This document shows positions 36,081 to 47,353 of a DNA stretch of 64,000 bases, piece by piece; within the stretch, counting starts at the first letter, position 1, and each line of letters starts with the position of its first letter. Source of the stretch: Omphiscola glabra (lineage: Eukaryota; Mollusca; Gastropoda; Lymnaeidae); contig OZ024797.1 in the NCBI GenBank assembly GCA_964017045.1, positions 12,679,062 to 12,743,061 on the forward strand. Direction: 5' to 3'. A model generated the notes under the pieces. That model made no database searches. It worked only from the letters and a program-made list of their open reading frames with translations, and had not been told where the DNA came from. Position numbers and translations under genes: made by a program.

Positions 36081-36360
36081 TGATCGAAAGAAATTTCGTC
36101 GACAGAAAATTGATCGACGGAAATTTGATCGAACGGAAATTTGTTCGAATCTTTTTTTCAGTTCACACGTTAAAGTTTTCGTCAAATTTCTTTTTGAACG
36201 CACTATACTATATACTATATAGTAAAACAAAATAATGCGTTCAAAAAGAAATTTGACGCAAAATTTTAACGTGTAAACTTAAACAAAAGGTTCGACCAAA
36301 TTTCCGTTCAATCAAATTTCTGTCGATCAATTTTCCGTCGACGAAATTTCTTTCGATCAG
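36081..36360. mobile_element. 280-bp foldback (near-perfect palindrome) element
   Basis: Two arms of about 125-135 bp are inverse copies around a centre at roughly 36205 (ACTATACTATATACTATATAG). The left arm starts TGATCGAAAGAAATTTCGTC and the right arm ends with its inverse. Inside each arm ATTTGATCG/CGGAAATTTG modules repeat. No coding sequence. A right-arm-only copy lies at 33362-33557. Confidence 0.88.
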
Positions 36361-36712
36361 ATACGTCGCGCCGGCCCCACGGTTGCTGGCGTCACGGGCA
36401 AACTTAACTTTAGCGCCCCTTTTTACGTATAATCATATTACCTAGGGTGTTTCTTTTTAGCAAACAATGAGCAATAATATTGTTTTTGCTTAACTTGTAT
36501 TTGGACAGTATGAACAATTAGCCTACCGATGACATTTTTGTTCATAGCCTATGGATCAATTGTTCTTTCATGGCGCCCCACATGCAATGCTCTTTCCTAT
36601 TTTGGAAGATCATTGATGTCGCCTCGGGTAACTCCCGAGTTGCTGGTACGTGGAACCAGTCCTGGCAGGGGGGGCCTCTGATATTCAAGAGGCCTACAGT
36701 TGCAGAGGCGTA

Positions 36713-36883
36713 ACTAGGGGGGGGTACAGATGTCCTTGGGCGCCAGACTAGTTAGGGGCGCCAAAATCTGCTTTGATATTACTCTATTGATGAAAATAAT
36801 GCGTGGGATAGTTGAAAAATGAAAGGGAAGCTGATTAAAATGAATGTTGTCCACGGGCGCCAAATATTCTGGCTACGCCTCTG
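36713..36883. mobile_element. hAT-type MITE (copy 2)
   Basis: Same family as 3965-4159: starts CAGAGGCGTAACTAGG, contains GTTAGGGGCGCCAAAAT, ends GGCTACGCCTCTG. The flanks TACAGTTG and TAGTGTTG are a decayed 8-bp duplication. Confidence 0.85.
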
Positions 36884-36891
36884 TAGTGTTG

Positions 36892-37294
36892 TGGTATGGA
36901 AAATTAGTAAAACTATTAACTTTGAATGCAGGTCACGACATTCGAAAAGTGGCAAGGAGCTTTCACATGACGGCTCTGACTAGGGGTAGAAGATGATGTG
37001 ACATTCTATTTTTAGTGCTAGACGGCTCTCACTAGGTATAGGAGGTGATGGGACATTTTATTTTTAGTGCTAGAGTTTTCACATATTCATGAAAATGAAG
37101 TAGCTAAAAAAAAAGGTTCCACATAATTAAGGCTCCTATATATAAATGAAAAAAAAATGAACCTTTTATTTCAAATTTTAATTTTTGAAAAAATTAAAGT
37201 TTCTTCACTTCTTGTTGCATTGCAATTTTCCTTTATTAAACTATTTTGTTAGTTACATTACGTTTCTTTGTTAATTATATTCTTTTAAAGTTGT

Positions 37295-37341
<47 letters not shown>

Positions 37342-37640
37342 TTGTCACTAACATTTTACCGTGGATTAAAAATTGTACGAATATAGGGTTAGATTGATTG
37401 ATTTTTTTTGTGGTGGGTTTGGGTGGTGGGGGGTGTAATAATAATATTCAAACATATAAAGTTTTTAAATAATTGTTTTGTATCTTTATGACAACTTTTG
37501 CATACACCTAATTAAATGCTTAACAATGTCAAGACGTGCAATAGTTTTGTTTTTAATAATTAAACTCTTTCCGTAGTGAGTTATCTAAGTCCTGGTCTTT
37601 CACTAAACGAATATGAAAGTGGGTAAGTTCAGACAATTGG
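36892..37640. other. Gene-free stretch with a long poly-T tract
   Basis: 37291-37340 is about 50 T interrupted by none or few other bases. 36965-37075 has two partial copies of GACGGCTCT(G/C)ACTAGG. No gene is seen. Confidence 0.65.
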
Positions 37641-37887
37641 TGCCATGACATATCACACGGCTGCCATTTTGGTTGCCGCAACCGTGAACTTTTATAATTC
37701 ACTGTCCCATTAACCTAACCTGAACCCTAAATGTATCCCTAAACCTAACCTGAACCCTAAATGTATCCCTAAACCTAACCTGAACCCTAAATGTATCCCT
37801 AAACCTAACCTGAACCCTAAATGTATCCCTAAACCTAACCTGAACCCCAAATGAATCGCCAAACATAACCTGAATCCTAAATGTATC

Positions 37888-39176
37888 CAGGGCCGGATTA
37901 AGCCATTTTAGTGCCCAAGGCACAAACCCACATGGGTGCCCCCTTCTGCCCGGGGCCCCTGATCTTTCACTGACCGTGACCGCTGGTATGTTCAATATTA
38001 TTAAAAGAAAACAGTTGTTAACAAATATGTTTGTAGTTTACTATCACTTATATAAAACCTACAATAAAGTATTTCGGTATTAAAATTAATAGTTAATAAA
38101 TTTTGAAATAATGATAGACAAAAATACTTTATATTTTATTAGATGAAAAAATTTTACATTTTAAAGATTTTTTTCCTAGATTTACATCTAGCGAAGTTTT
38201 TGAGTATATCGTCAAAGTTAATTTTGCGCAACACATTTGCCTCGATCATAAGCAGAGATAAGGAATCGAGCCTTTCTTGTTTCATTGATGATCTATTTGG
38301 ATTTTTTGTACGTTTCAACTGAGAAAAAGAGCGCTCAGTTGAACAGTTAGTAACCATTAATTTTAAAAATATGCGCAAGGCGATTTCAACATTTGGAAAG
38401 GCACACTCGATGTTGTCTCTAACTATTACTTTGTATAATTCTCCATGATTGAACGTTTTGTTTTCCGATTTTGATGCAGGAAACTTGTGGCGAATATATG
38501 AATGAAACTGTTGTATAGTTCAGTACATAAGTTATTGTTCAGATCTTTAGGATAAGCATTTATTAGTTCTTCACAACACTGAGATGTTTGTTATAGTGAT
38601 ACATCGACCAAACAAGAAAATCGAACTGCTACATCATTCTACACCTCTTCAAATCTTTCAAATTCATTCCTAGATTTATGCAAGTGATCTGCTAGTGAAG
38701 AATACAAATTAGCACACGTTTTCAAGTTCACATGCTCATTTTGTGTCTATTACTAAGGGGTTCCCGGTCGAATTAATTAATTAATGTTATTATTTTAATA
38801 TTATTTATTGAAAATATAAAAATGGTTTAACATTTTTTATAAAACTTTCCAAAATGTTTAAAATTCGAATACGACCGCATTACTTATTTACAAGCCGAAT
38901 GAGTCCGCATGGTCCGCATTTTGCCCATTACCATTTACCAGGAGTTTTTTAAATTTTTTATGCGCTTCATTTTTAAGCATTCAAGATTGTACCAAACTTG
39001 AATGTGAATTTTCATTATAATGTATTTCTTCATTTTCATAGCATTTGTTCAATTTTCAGTTGTTTCTGGTCTTAAATTTGTTTTAAAAAAAAAACTTTCT
39101 GGAGGAATTGTGGTGTCCCCAAACGCTTGGTGCCCAAGGCATGTGCCTTGTTTGCCTAGAGGTTAATCCAGCCCTG
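37888..39176 (-). mobile_element. 1.29-kb hAT element with perfect 8-bp target duplication
   Basis: It starts CAGGGCCGGATTAAGCC and ends GGTTAATCCAGCCCTG. AATGTATC flanks both sides (37880-37887 and 39177-39184), cutting the minisatellite unit. On the minus strand 38378-38154 reads the hAT dimerisation tail: NCSTERSFSQLKRTKN, MKQERLDSLSLLMIEANVL, and FDDILKNFA, with the stop at 38154. The rest of the transposase is missing or decayed, so this is an internally deleted copy. The tail is of the type seen in ZMYM1-like hAT proteins. Confidence 0.92.
38154..38378 (-). pseudogene. hAT transposase dimerisation-domain fragment
   Basis: The 74-codon frame holds the conserved ERSFSQLKRTKN and QERLDSLSLLMIE blocks of the C-terminal hAT domain and nothing upstream of it. 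It is internal to the 37888-39176 element and cannot make an active enzyme alone. Confidence 0.85.
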
Positions 39177-39344
39177 AATGTATCCCTAAACCTGACCTGA
39201 AACCTAAATGTATCCCTAAACCTAACATGAACCCTAAGTGTATCCCTAAACCTAACATGAACTCTAAATGTATCCACAAATTGATATTAAAAACAACGCA
39301 AGTCCGTGTTGTGATCTTCAGTAAAACTTAAGACTTGCTAAAAC

Positions 39345-39832
39345 GGTACGGACTACTTTTTGATTGGCAGCTGAAATACGATATTAGTACATGCTACCTT
39401 TTGAATGGCAGCTTAAATACGATATTATTAGATACTACCTTTTGATTGGCAGCTTAAATACGATATTAGTACATGCTACCTTTTGAATGGCAGCTTAAAT
39501 ACGATATTATTAGATACTACCTTTTGACTGGCAGCTTAAATACGATATTAGTACATACTACCTTTTGATTGGCAGCTGAAATACGATATTATTAGATACT
39601 ACCTTTTGATTGGCAGCTGAAATACGATATTATTACATACTACCTTTTGATTGGCAGCTGAAATACGATATTATTACATACTGCCTTTTGATTGGCAGCT
39701 GAAATACGATATTATTACATACTACCTTTTGATTGGCAGCTGAAATACGATATTATTACATACTATCTTTTGATTGGCAGCTGAAATACGATATTATTAC
39801 ATACTACCTTCTGATTGGCAGCTTAAATGGTT
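39345..39832. repeat. 41-bp minisatellite, about 12 units
   Basis: Unit CTACCTTTTGATTGGCAGCT plus GAAATACGATATTATTACATA, with GATATTAGTACATG variants in the left half. Confidence 0.92.
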
Positions 39833-40084
39833 GTACCCAGGGGCGTCTACACAGAATGGGGGGGGGGGCTGCTTTCAAACTGCTTTTGGAGATCGGGATA
39901 AAAATCTCCTCCGGCTTTTGAATGTATCCAGGTAACAAAGTAGTATATGAGAGGGGAAAAAATACTCATTTTTAAAATTCTTTGTAGCAATTAGATGAAA
40001 TCACAAGGCCCGGGGGATTTTTGGTAATGGGAAGAAAAGAAAATCTCGGCCCCCAAACAAATCCAGATAATTTTATGGAATAGA

Positions 40085-40325
40085 CCACCACCCGCCCACC
40101 GAAATAGACCCGCCCACCGACATAGACCCGCCCACCGACACAGACCCGCCCACCGACATAGACCCGCCCACCGACATAGACCCGCCCACCGACATAGACC
40201 CGCCCACCGACATAGACCCGCCCACCGACATAGACCCGCCCACCGACACAGACCCGCCCACCGACATAGACCCGCCCACCGACACAGACTCGCCCACCGA
40301 CACAGACCCGCCCATCGACATAGAC
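40085..40325. repeat. 18-bp GC-rich minisatellite, about 13 units
   Basis: Unit CGCCCACCGACATAGACC with CACAGACC variants. The minus-strand frames (CRWAGL or MSVGGS repeats) are artefacts of the 18-bp period. Confidence 0.93.
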
Positions 40326-40377
40326 ATGAAAGCAATGCCGCTCAATTACAATACTGTAAGCAGAAAAAAACCCAGAT

Positions 40378-40810
40378 CAAATGAGTGAAGATATTGAAAG
40401 ATAACTTGTTGAAAAGCTGAAAAGAACAAAATTCTCAGTGCAAATGGATAAATCTTTTTTGAGAGTCAGTGAGGCTGTACTGATAACTTACGTCATAAAT
40501 ATTGATAAAGGAGATTTTGGTAAAGAAATTTTGTTCTGTAAATCATTAGAAAGCACCACTACTACCAAAGATATAATAAGCTAAACAAAATTAATTAGAT
40601 GTTAATGAATAATATGATGGTCAAGAAAAATGGCTGCTTAAAATTGCTGAAAGATGAGAATCCAGAAAGGCTTTTCATCCATTGTGTTACTCATAGGGAA
40701 AATTTGATAACTAAATAAATATCTCGCCTGTTCTTAATGAAGTACTAACTTCGGTAAAGTGTATCAAATTGATAATCAATGCTATTAAAGCTAAAGCCAA
40801 AGGCTGCACC
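40378..40810 (+). pseudogene. hAT (ZBED5/SCAND3-like) transposase relic
   Basis: The plus strand reads MSEDIER, stop, LVEKLKRTKFSVQMDKS, VSEAVLITYV, GDFGKEILFCKSLE.TTTTKDI, then after frameshifts NGCLKLLKDENPERLFI.HCVTHRENL and VLNEVLTSVKCIKLIINAIKAKAK. This order is that of the RNase-H core of ZBED5/SCAND3-type hAT proteins. Several stops and frameshifts show it is dead. Confidence 0.8.
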
Positions 40811-41109
40811 TATTGGTACCCGGGTACCAGAATTGAGAGGTTGGGATTAAAAAACGATTTAAAATATTATTGTTGGATTTGTAAGACCAAATGAGGTATC
40901 AAATGAAAGATAATTGAATGTACTATACGTTTGTAAACTTAATTCTTCATTTTAACTAAAATAAAGTACTACAAATGACATCCGAATAGCATTAGTCAAA
41001 ATGGACCCGGACACGCAGCGCCGCCATTCGCACCCGGGTACCATTAGACTCAGAAAACACCATTAGAGCTTGACCCTATGACACGGGCCTGGCGAGTCAC
41101 TCAACGGAG

Positions 41110-41370
41110 GAGCCCTCGCCCCCTCCCTCTCCCCCTCTTGCTCTCTCTCTCTCTCGCTCTCTCTCCCTCCCCCTTTCTTCTCCTACCCCTCTCTCTCCCC
41201 CTCTCTCTATCCCTCCCCCTCTCCCTCCCTTCCTTTCCCTCTCTCTCTCCCTCTCTCTCCCCCTCTCTCTCTCTCTCCCCCCTCTCTCTCTCCTTCACTA
41301 TCTCCCTCGCTCTCACCTTCTCTCTCTCTCTCCCTCCCTCTCTCTCTCTCACTCTCTCTCTCTCTCTCCC
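41110..41370. repeat. CT-rich microsatellite, about 260 bp
   Basis: (CT)n with CCC and TT interruptions. Open frames on both strands (LSLSLP; REREGE) are artefacts. A hAT-like end, CTAGCTACGCCACTG, follows at 41661-41675. Confidence 0.93.
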
Positions 41371-41870
41371 CATCGGTTTAGGATATTGATTTTGCTCAAG
41401 TGATTGGCCGGTTTGCAGCTTTGAAAACCAAGAAAGGAAAATATTTAATAAAGTAAAATTAATGTAAAAATAACGATACCGTCGTAACGCTGTTACTGTT
41501 ACAGTTCTTAAATACATTTACCTCCTGAGCTTCAATTTTTTTTCTTGTAATTTTCATTGTTAAACTGTGGACTCATTTTAACGAGGAGATATCCATCGTG
41601 GAAGTCGGGAGGGGGAGGGAGGGGGACACCATGAATTTATCGCACTGGGACACCAACCCTAGCTACGCCACTGCCTGTGAGTGAGCAGGACAGCCCAAGT
41701 TATAGAGATGGGCAAGCTACATGCATCACTCAATTTTCGGCTGTGACCTAAAGACTGACCATACACTCCCGTCCGCCCCCCCCCCCCCCCCCAAAACACC
41801 CTTCCCCTGTGACGTGAAATCATGAACGTTAATTTTTTATGATATCAGTAAAATTGCTACACTGCTTGTC

Positions 41871-41942
41871 AGCAGAGTGGCGCAGTGGAAGCGTGCTGGG
41901 CCCATAACCCAGAGGTCCGTGGATCGAAACCACGCTCTGCTA
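41871..41942 (+). tRNA. Initiator tRNA-Met (CAU)
   Basis: The 72-bp gene folds fully. The acceptor stem AGCAGAG pairs with CTCTGCT and leaves discriminator A, giving the A1:U72 pair of eukaryotic initiators. The anticodon stem has GGG:CCC, the three G-C pairs typical of initiators, with anticodon CAT at 41903-41905. The T-arm CGTGG-ATCGAAA-CCACG has the initiator A54 and A60 pattern. A- and B-boxes are in place. A pol III terminator of 12 T follows at 41945-41956. No intron. The T-stem differs from the human gene by compensatory changes, so it is likely functional. Confidence 0.96.
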
Positions 41943-41956
41943 ACTTTTTTTTTTTT

Positions 41957-42355
41957 ACATTCTGGATATCTACACTAACTTTCTTTAGAAATTTTAAGAT
42001 TAAAGTCAGTAATACTATATAATTTTAAGAGCGAATACTTCTTATTTTGTTATTTTAATAATTATTTTAACCCGGGAGGAGGGACGAAATAGTTTTTACT
42101 GTTCCGCCCGGGCACCCTTTATAGTAATTTATACTATATATTGATGGGCGCCATTTTAAGCATTTTCAGGCTTCACCCCGGCACCGCTTTTCCTCGGTAT
42201 TGCCATGGCCGGTCCTCCCTACCTTCCTGCACACACACACACAAACGCACACACACTCATCTGACAGAGAGAGAGAGAGACACAAAGAGAGAGAGAGAGA
42301 GAGAGAGAAGAAAAGAAATAAAGAGATGGAGATAAAGAGTGTTTAAGAGAGAGAG

Positions 42356-42395
<40 letters not shown>

Positions 42396-43347
42396 AGAGA
42401 GATAAATATAAAGAGAGAGAGAGAGAAAGAGAGAGATTGACGTCATTTCTAATTGACCACAATACCAGAGCCAATTGGCATAGTCAGACAGTCGTTCTAT
42501 TTTAGTCGACGGCGAATAATGTAACGCGAGAAATTCCCCATTTCTGCCCATTTAAAACTCTAAATATAGATTATAATAGATCAGGCCATCTTAAAACTTG
42601 TTTCTAATCCTACTTCGATCCAGATGTGTTTATAAATTACTTATTTTACAGTTGTGGTGTTGACCTAAAAGTATGCATTTGCATACAATAAAAACAACGC
42701 CTAAAAACAATACGATATTTTTAATTAGGTTTCAAAAATTTTGGCAAGGATTAAAAAAAAATGTATCTGCCATCGAAGACGTTCGTTGTGCTATAAAAGA
42801 AGAGAGCGGTTGTTAATGTTATTGTTGGATTACGAGATTTTTCTGGGAATTTACGGAGATGATGAAAATGGCTTTATTTTTAGCATTTCGGTCAAACCCA
42901 AAGTATTATAGAACCGGAACTCAATTAAATAGTAATCGAAACGAAATAAATACTTTCGGATAATATCTTCAAACATGGAATACATAAATTATAAATATGT
43001 AGGAGTTATAGGTTTCAAAATATTATCAAATTATTTTTTCTTAAGTTTATCATTTAAAACTTCCATGTTAATTTTAAACAACATCGTGATCGGTTTTTTG
43101 CTCGATTAAAAAAAATCGACCCATTTGGTGCAGTGCACACGCACTTCTTTACCCGTCAATTTATGGTTGCTGTTGACAGTGGAGATTATGGTGGTGTTTG
43201 TGGTCCAAATATACTATGATATCAATATCAGTAATTTCCTTAACGGTTTCGGTTCAAAATTATTTTTACACGATTCTGAAAATCAAATTGTGGTATGAGA
43301 AAAACAACTGTAAAATCTGACTTTGGCATCTAACGTGAAAGGGATCG

Positions 43348-43400
<53 letters not shown>

Positions 43401-44330
43401 TCTATCTATATATATAGTCTATATATATAGGGTATATCTATATATATATATATATACATTTTTTTTCTGTTTGATATGCTAAAAGTTTGAAAAGAAAATA
43501 GAATTCAGTTAAATACAAGAGCAATGTGTCACCAAAGTTGGAAGAAGGGGGACCACGGGGAAATTTTGAAGAAAAAAGAAGGGCGGGGGTGGGGGGGGTG
43601 CGGTGCTGTAGGGTTGATAACGTCCTTATTTTTACTGATAGACCTTAAAAAATTGGACATGAAATGATTTTAACGTAAATGTCCGTATGAACTTTAGGAT
43701 GTTCTAAAAAAAAAAAAGAAAGATAAATAGCGCCCCTTTTAAGGCTTTTAATTATAATGCTAAAAATAAAATATATATATATTAAAAAAATATGATTTTT
43801 TTGTTTGCTTGCTTTACACTTATATGAATTAAACACCGATGAATGCCATACAATGCAATAACTCTACAATAAAAGTTTTTGCGTCGTATGAAATAGTTTA
43901 TTACTTGATAGAGATATAGTTACAGTCTAAAGTCGCAGATATTTTCATTATTCCTGCCGACACGTTCGTTGTTTTGTTTAACCTTACTATGTTTTACTAA
44001 TTTCATTATTTTAGCAGCATAGATTTTTTAAAATCGTGTGCGAAAATGAGTCCAGAGTGGCCATACATATATGACATCACAATCATAATGATTTGGGCCA
44101 ATTTTCGACCCTTGCCTCAAAATTATCTAAAAAATTTGATACCCTCTTATAACATCATTAAAAATTGGTCCCCCCCCCCCCACCTTTAATCTGATTGCAT
44201 GACGACGGCATTTGTGGATGGTCCCATAATCAAAATGTATATCACTAAAAATTTTAAGGATTAACAAAATAAGTAATTTTTATGCAATTAAGTTGGCAAC
44301 CCTCAAAAGGTTCTGGTTCTGGTTCGGTAC
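41957..44330. other. Gene-free stretch with several microsatellites
   Basis: 42230-42255 is (CA)n, 42266-42440 is (GA)n, 43350-43460 is a TA tract of about 100 bp, 43775-43790 another TA run, and 44171-44182 poly-C. No gene is supported. The GA tract gives serine/leucine-rich artefact frames on the minus strand. Confidence 0.75.
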
Positions 44331-44387
44331 GTTGCTGCATCCATATACTGGCATATGTGCAACGGTTGGGGAAGCGATGTTGCCAAT

Positions 44388-46530
44388 CTAACGGCTCCTA
44401 GCAGATGCCAGGGCGGCCTTGAAGCTTTCGATCGTTGTCGAGTTCACGGCGGTATTGTCCAGGTTGTTCCAAGCAATTATGGTGCGTGGAAAGAATGACT
44501 GCTTATGTTGCACTGTGTTACTCCGAGGCACAGTGAAGCATTTGTTATTGTTTCGGGTGTAATTTCTCATGGGGTTGTCAGATGTTAAGTCAGTGTTTGG
44601 CTCTAATTAATCGGCCTGGCTTCTGTGGGGTAAGATAATTGTTTGCTGGGATGGCCGGAATTAGCCCCATGGCCATTTTATATAAGAATGTTAGGCGGAT
44701 CTTTTCTCGTCTGTCCTTGAGAGTGGGGATGTCAAATCTGTTTAAAAGGCCAGTGACGTAGCCAGGAGTGGTGGTTTTATAGTCACGTGCTATGAAGCGC
44801 ATTGCGTTACGTTGGATTCGCTCCAATTTTTCCACGTCTTGCTTGAGGTATGGGTCCCAGATGATTGCACCATAGTATCGGACGAACGAGTGCAAGATAG
44901 GCATTTCGTTTGCAGGATGTTGGGCAGTGGCGCAGATTTCTTCCAATAAAACCTAGTGTGGAGTTGGCTTTTTTTTTAAATTTTGTTTATATGGGGTGAC
45001 CATTTTAGGTTATTTGAGAAGAGAATTCCAAGGTATGGATTGTTTGTTACTTGTTGAAGGATTGTCCTATTTAGGGTGTACATATAGCTTGATGGGTTTT
45101 TTTTTTGAGATGCTCATTATGTAGCATTTGGTTTCATTAAATTTCATGCCCCATTTGTCTGCCCAATTCATAAGGCACTCCAAATCTGCTTGAAGTTGGT
45201 TGTGGTCATCGTAGTCGATTATCTCTCTGTAGACAAGACAGTCATCTGCAAACAGCCTCACTTGAGATTTTACAGTATCAGGGAGGTCGTTTATGTGACA
45301 GAGAAAGAGAAGGGGGCCCAGTACTGTGCCTTGAGGAACTCCTGAGTCTACGGTGGCTTTGCCTGATCGGACGCCATCTACCACTACTTGCATGGTCCGT
45401 TTTGTTAGAAATGTTGAGAGCCAGGAGTGAAGGTTGCCGGTAATGCCGTAGTGGTGGAGTTTGTGTAGAAGAAGGCTGTGTAGAACAGTGTCGAAGGCCT
45501 TGGAGAAGTCGAGAATTGCCATGTCGATCTGGTTACCTTTGTCATAGGAGGCAAGGAGGTCATTGGTGGTGATGATTAATTGAGTTTCTGTGGAGTATCC
45601 AGAGCGGAAACCGTGGTTTAGAGTGGTCAAAATGTTGTAGTGTTCAAGGTGGTTCATGATGTGACGACAGATGATGTGTTCCAGAATTTTGCATAGAACG
45701 GAGGTCAGGGATATTGGGCGGTAGTTTGCTGGGTTATGACGGTCACCTCTCTTGTAGGCACTAGTGATATTTGCATCAAGCCAGTCCAGTGGGAGTTTGC
45801 CGGAGTCAAGCGACTTTTGGAAAATGCGGGTGATGGTTGCGGCGATGTTGTCAGCCAGGGTCTTTAGGACAATGTTTGGGATACAGTCAGGTCCGGGTGC
45901 TTTATTGGGCTTGAGGTTTTTGAGAAGTTTGGCTACTCCTTGTTCAGTTATGTTGAGGGGGTCAATTGTACCAGGTGAAGGTTTTAGGGATGGTAGTACT
46001 GTTGTGGTAATTTTGGTGAAGACAGATTGAAACTGCCTTAGGAGAATTTCAGCTTTGCATTGGCTATCGCTTACAAGTTGCCCGTATTCTAGTAGAGGGG
46101 CTACGCCAATGTTGTCTTGCTTCTTGGATTTTATGTAGCGCCAGAATGGTTTTGTGTTGTTGTTTTCAAGGCCTTCTTGAATGACTCCATTTATGTGCTG
46201 CCACTCGCCTCTTCTTAGTTGGGCTTTCTTCAATAGTCTTTTCTTTCTTTTCAGCAGCATCTTGAGCCGTGTGTTCAGCCATGGTAGATTACATGGATTT
46301 TTTAATGTGGCTGATGGGACATTTTGATCTAAGCTTTTGAATAAGGCATATTTGAAGGTCGACCATAGTGTTTCTACATCCTCTTCCTCGTTGTATTTTT
46401 TCAGGATGGCCTGTTCAGTGGCGGCGAGATCAAGCTTGATCTTGTCCCAGTTTGCTTTACCGAACTTGTAAGATTTCCTGGGTTTCTGGCGCGTTATTTG
46501 GTAGAGGACGGAATACGGTCGTTGAATACA
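44388..46530 (-). mobile_element. CR1/Jockey-like non-LTR retrotransposon, 5'-truncated and frameshifted
   Basis: The reverse transcriptase frame 46260-45067 (open upstream to about 46530) contains LKPNKAPGPDCIPN, YRPISLTSVLCKILE, DFSKAFD (residues 251-257), SGVPQGTVLGPLLF and the active site RLFADDCLVYR (337-342). Near 45090 a frameshift moves the reading to NPYLGILFSNNLKWSPHINK, then to 44946-44590 (VRYYGAIIWDPYLK, LERIQRNAMRFIARDY, PQKPGRLI) and then to 44570-44388 (SFFPRTIIAWNNL), the usual tail of this class. The endonuclease is missing. The reverse transcriptase core itself is uninterrupted, so the copy is fairly young. A MITE sits at its 5' boundary. Confidence 0.9.
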
Positions 46531-46536
46531 CTAGGC

Positions 46537-46739
46537 CAGTAGTCAGCAAACTCATTAGTCAAAGGTCAAAAGAGCCAAAAATCAGCAGTAGGATGATTAC
46601 ACATTTTTTGGGAGCAAAATTTCTTTTCAAGGACCTGTCAAGAAACATGTTTTTCGGAGTCAAAGCCGATTTGTGGCCGACTAGCCGAGCCGAACTTAGG
46701 TCGCTAAAGAGGTCGCGAGCAGCGATTTGCCGACTACTT
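46537..46739. mobile_element. 203-bp hAT-type MITE with 8-bp target duplication
   Basis: It starts CAGTAGTCAGCAAACTCATT and ends GATTTGCCGACTACTT. CACTAGGC flanks both sides (46529-46536 and 46740-46747). The last base breaks the inverse match to the start by one position. It lies at or in the 5' end of the 44388-46530 retroelement. Confidence 0.85.
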
Positions 46740-46747
46740 CACTAGGC

Positions 46748-47353
46748 AGTGAAATCATTTTATAACGTACATAAAGGGGAGCTGTTTAAAAATAAAAAAT
46801 TGGGGTTATTTTGGAAACTAATTTAGATGTAATATAAGTAGGACGATGTTGCGTGGGAAATGAATAAACGTTGTTTATCAGTTAGATAATTTTTATAGCA
46901 ATTAAATATCAACACTTTTTTATGACCATAGTTAACTTATAAAATTTTGGTTTAAAAAAATCATAGTGGCTTGGGACCCTGGACTAAAAAAATAATCACA
47001 ATGCAGTCTGCTGTTTTAAGAAGGGTCGAGAGGATGAAAAGTAGTAATTAAAGAGGGAGAAAGGTAAAAGAAATGTAACCTTCTTTTATGAAAATATTTG
47101 TTCTAAAAATATCAATAGCTCACGACTAAATTAAACGTCATGAAAATGTAATAGGGCCTAAATATTCACATTTTTCATCTGTTCGCGATGATTATTTTTG
47201 ATTATTTCCCTTATGATTCAGGATTTGTGGGAGGCGCTCCCAACCGGAAACTGATGTCTTCATATGTTGTTATCGTTTGTAAAAATAATATTAAAAGAGT
47301 TTAATTACTCATCTAGAATACGTGTTTACCTGATATATCAAAACTAAATTGAA
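46748..47353. other. Alpha-SNAP upstream region
   Basis: About 600 bp of AT-rich sequence before the alpha-SNAP start. The promoter and 5' UTR should be here, but no TATA or initiator element stands out. Confidence 0.5.

Larger units (their letters stand above)
37660..39290. repeat. 30-bp CCTAACC/CCCTAAATG minisatellite, split by a hAT insertion
   Basis: Units of CCTAACCTGAACCCTAAATG plus TATCCCTAAA run at 37705-37887 and resume at 39177-39280; the hAT element 37888-39176 sits between. The array begins beside GGTTGCCGCAACCGTGAAC, which corresponds to the hairpin arm at 5745-5824. Confidence 0.88.

Noticed and set aside
40073..40345. 90-114 codon minus-strand frames with SVGG or CRWAG repeats
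   Set aside because: They are read-through of an 18-bp minisatellite in several frames.
41078..41517. Frames of 103 and 138 codons on opposite strands
   Set aside because: Pure CT/GA microsatellite translation (leucine-serine or arginine-glutamate runs).
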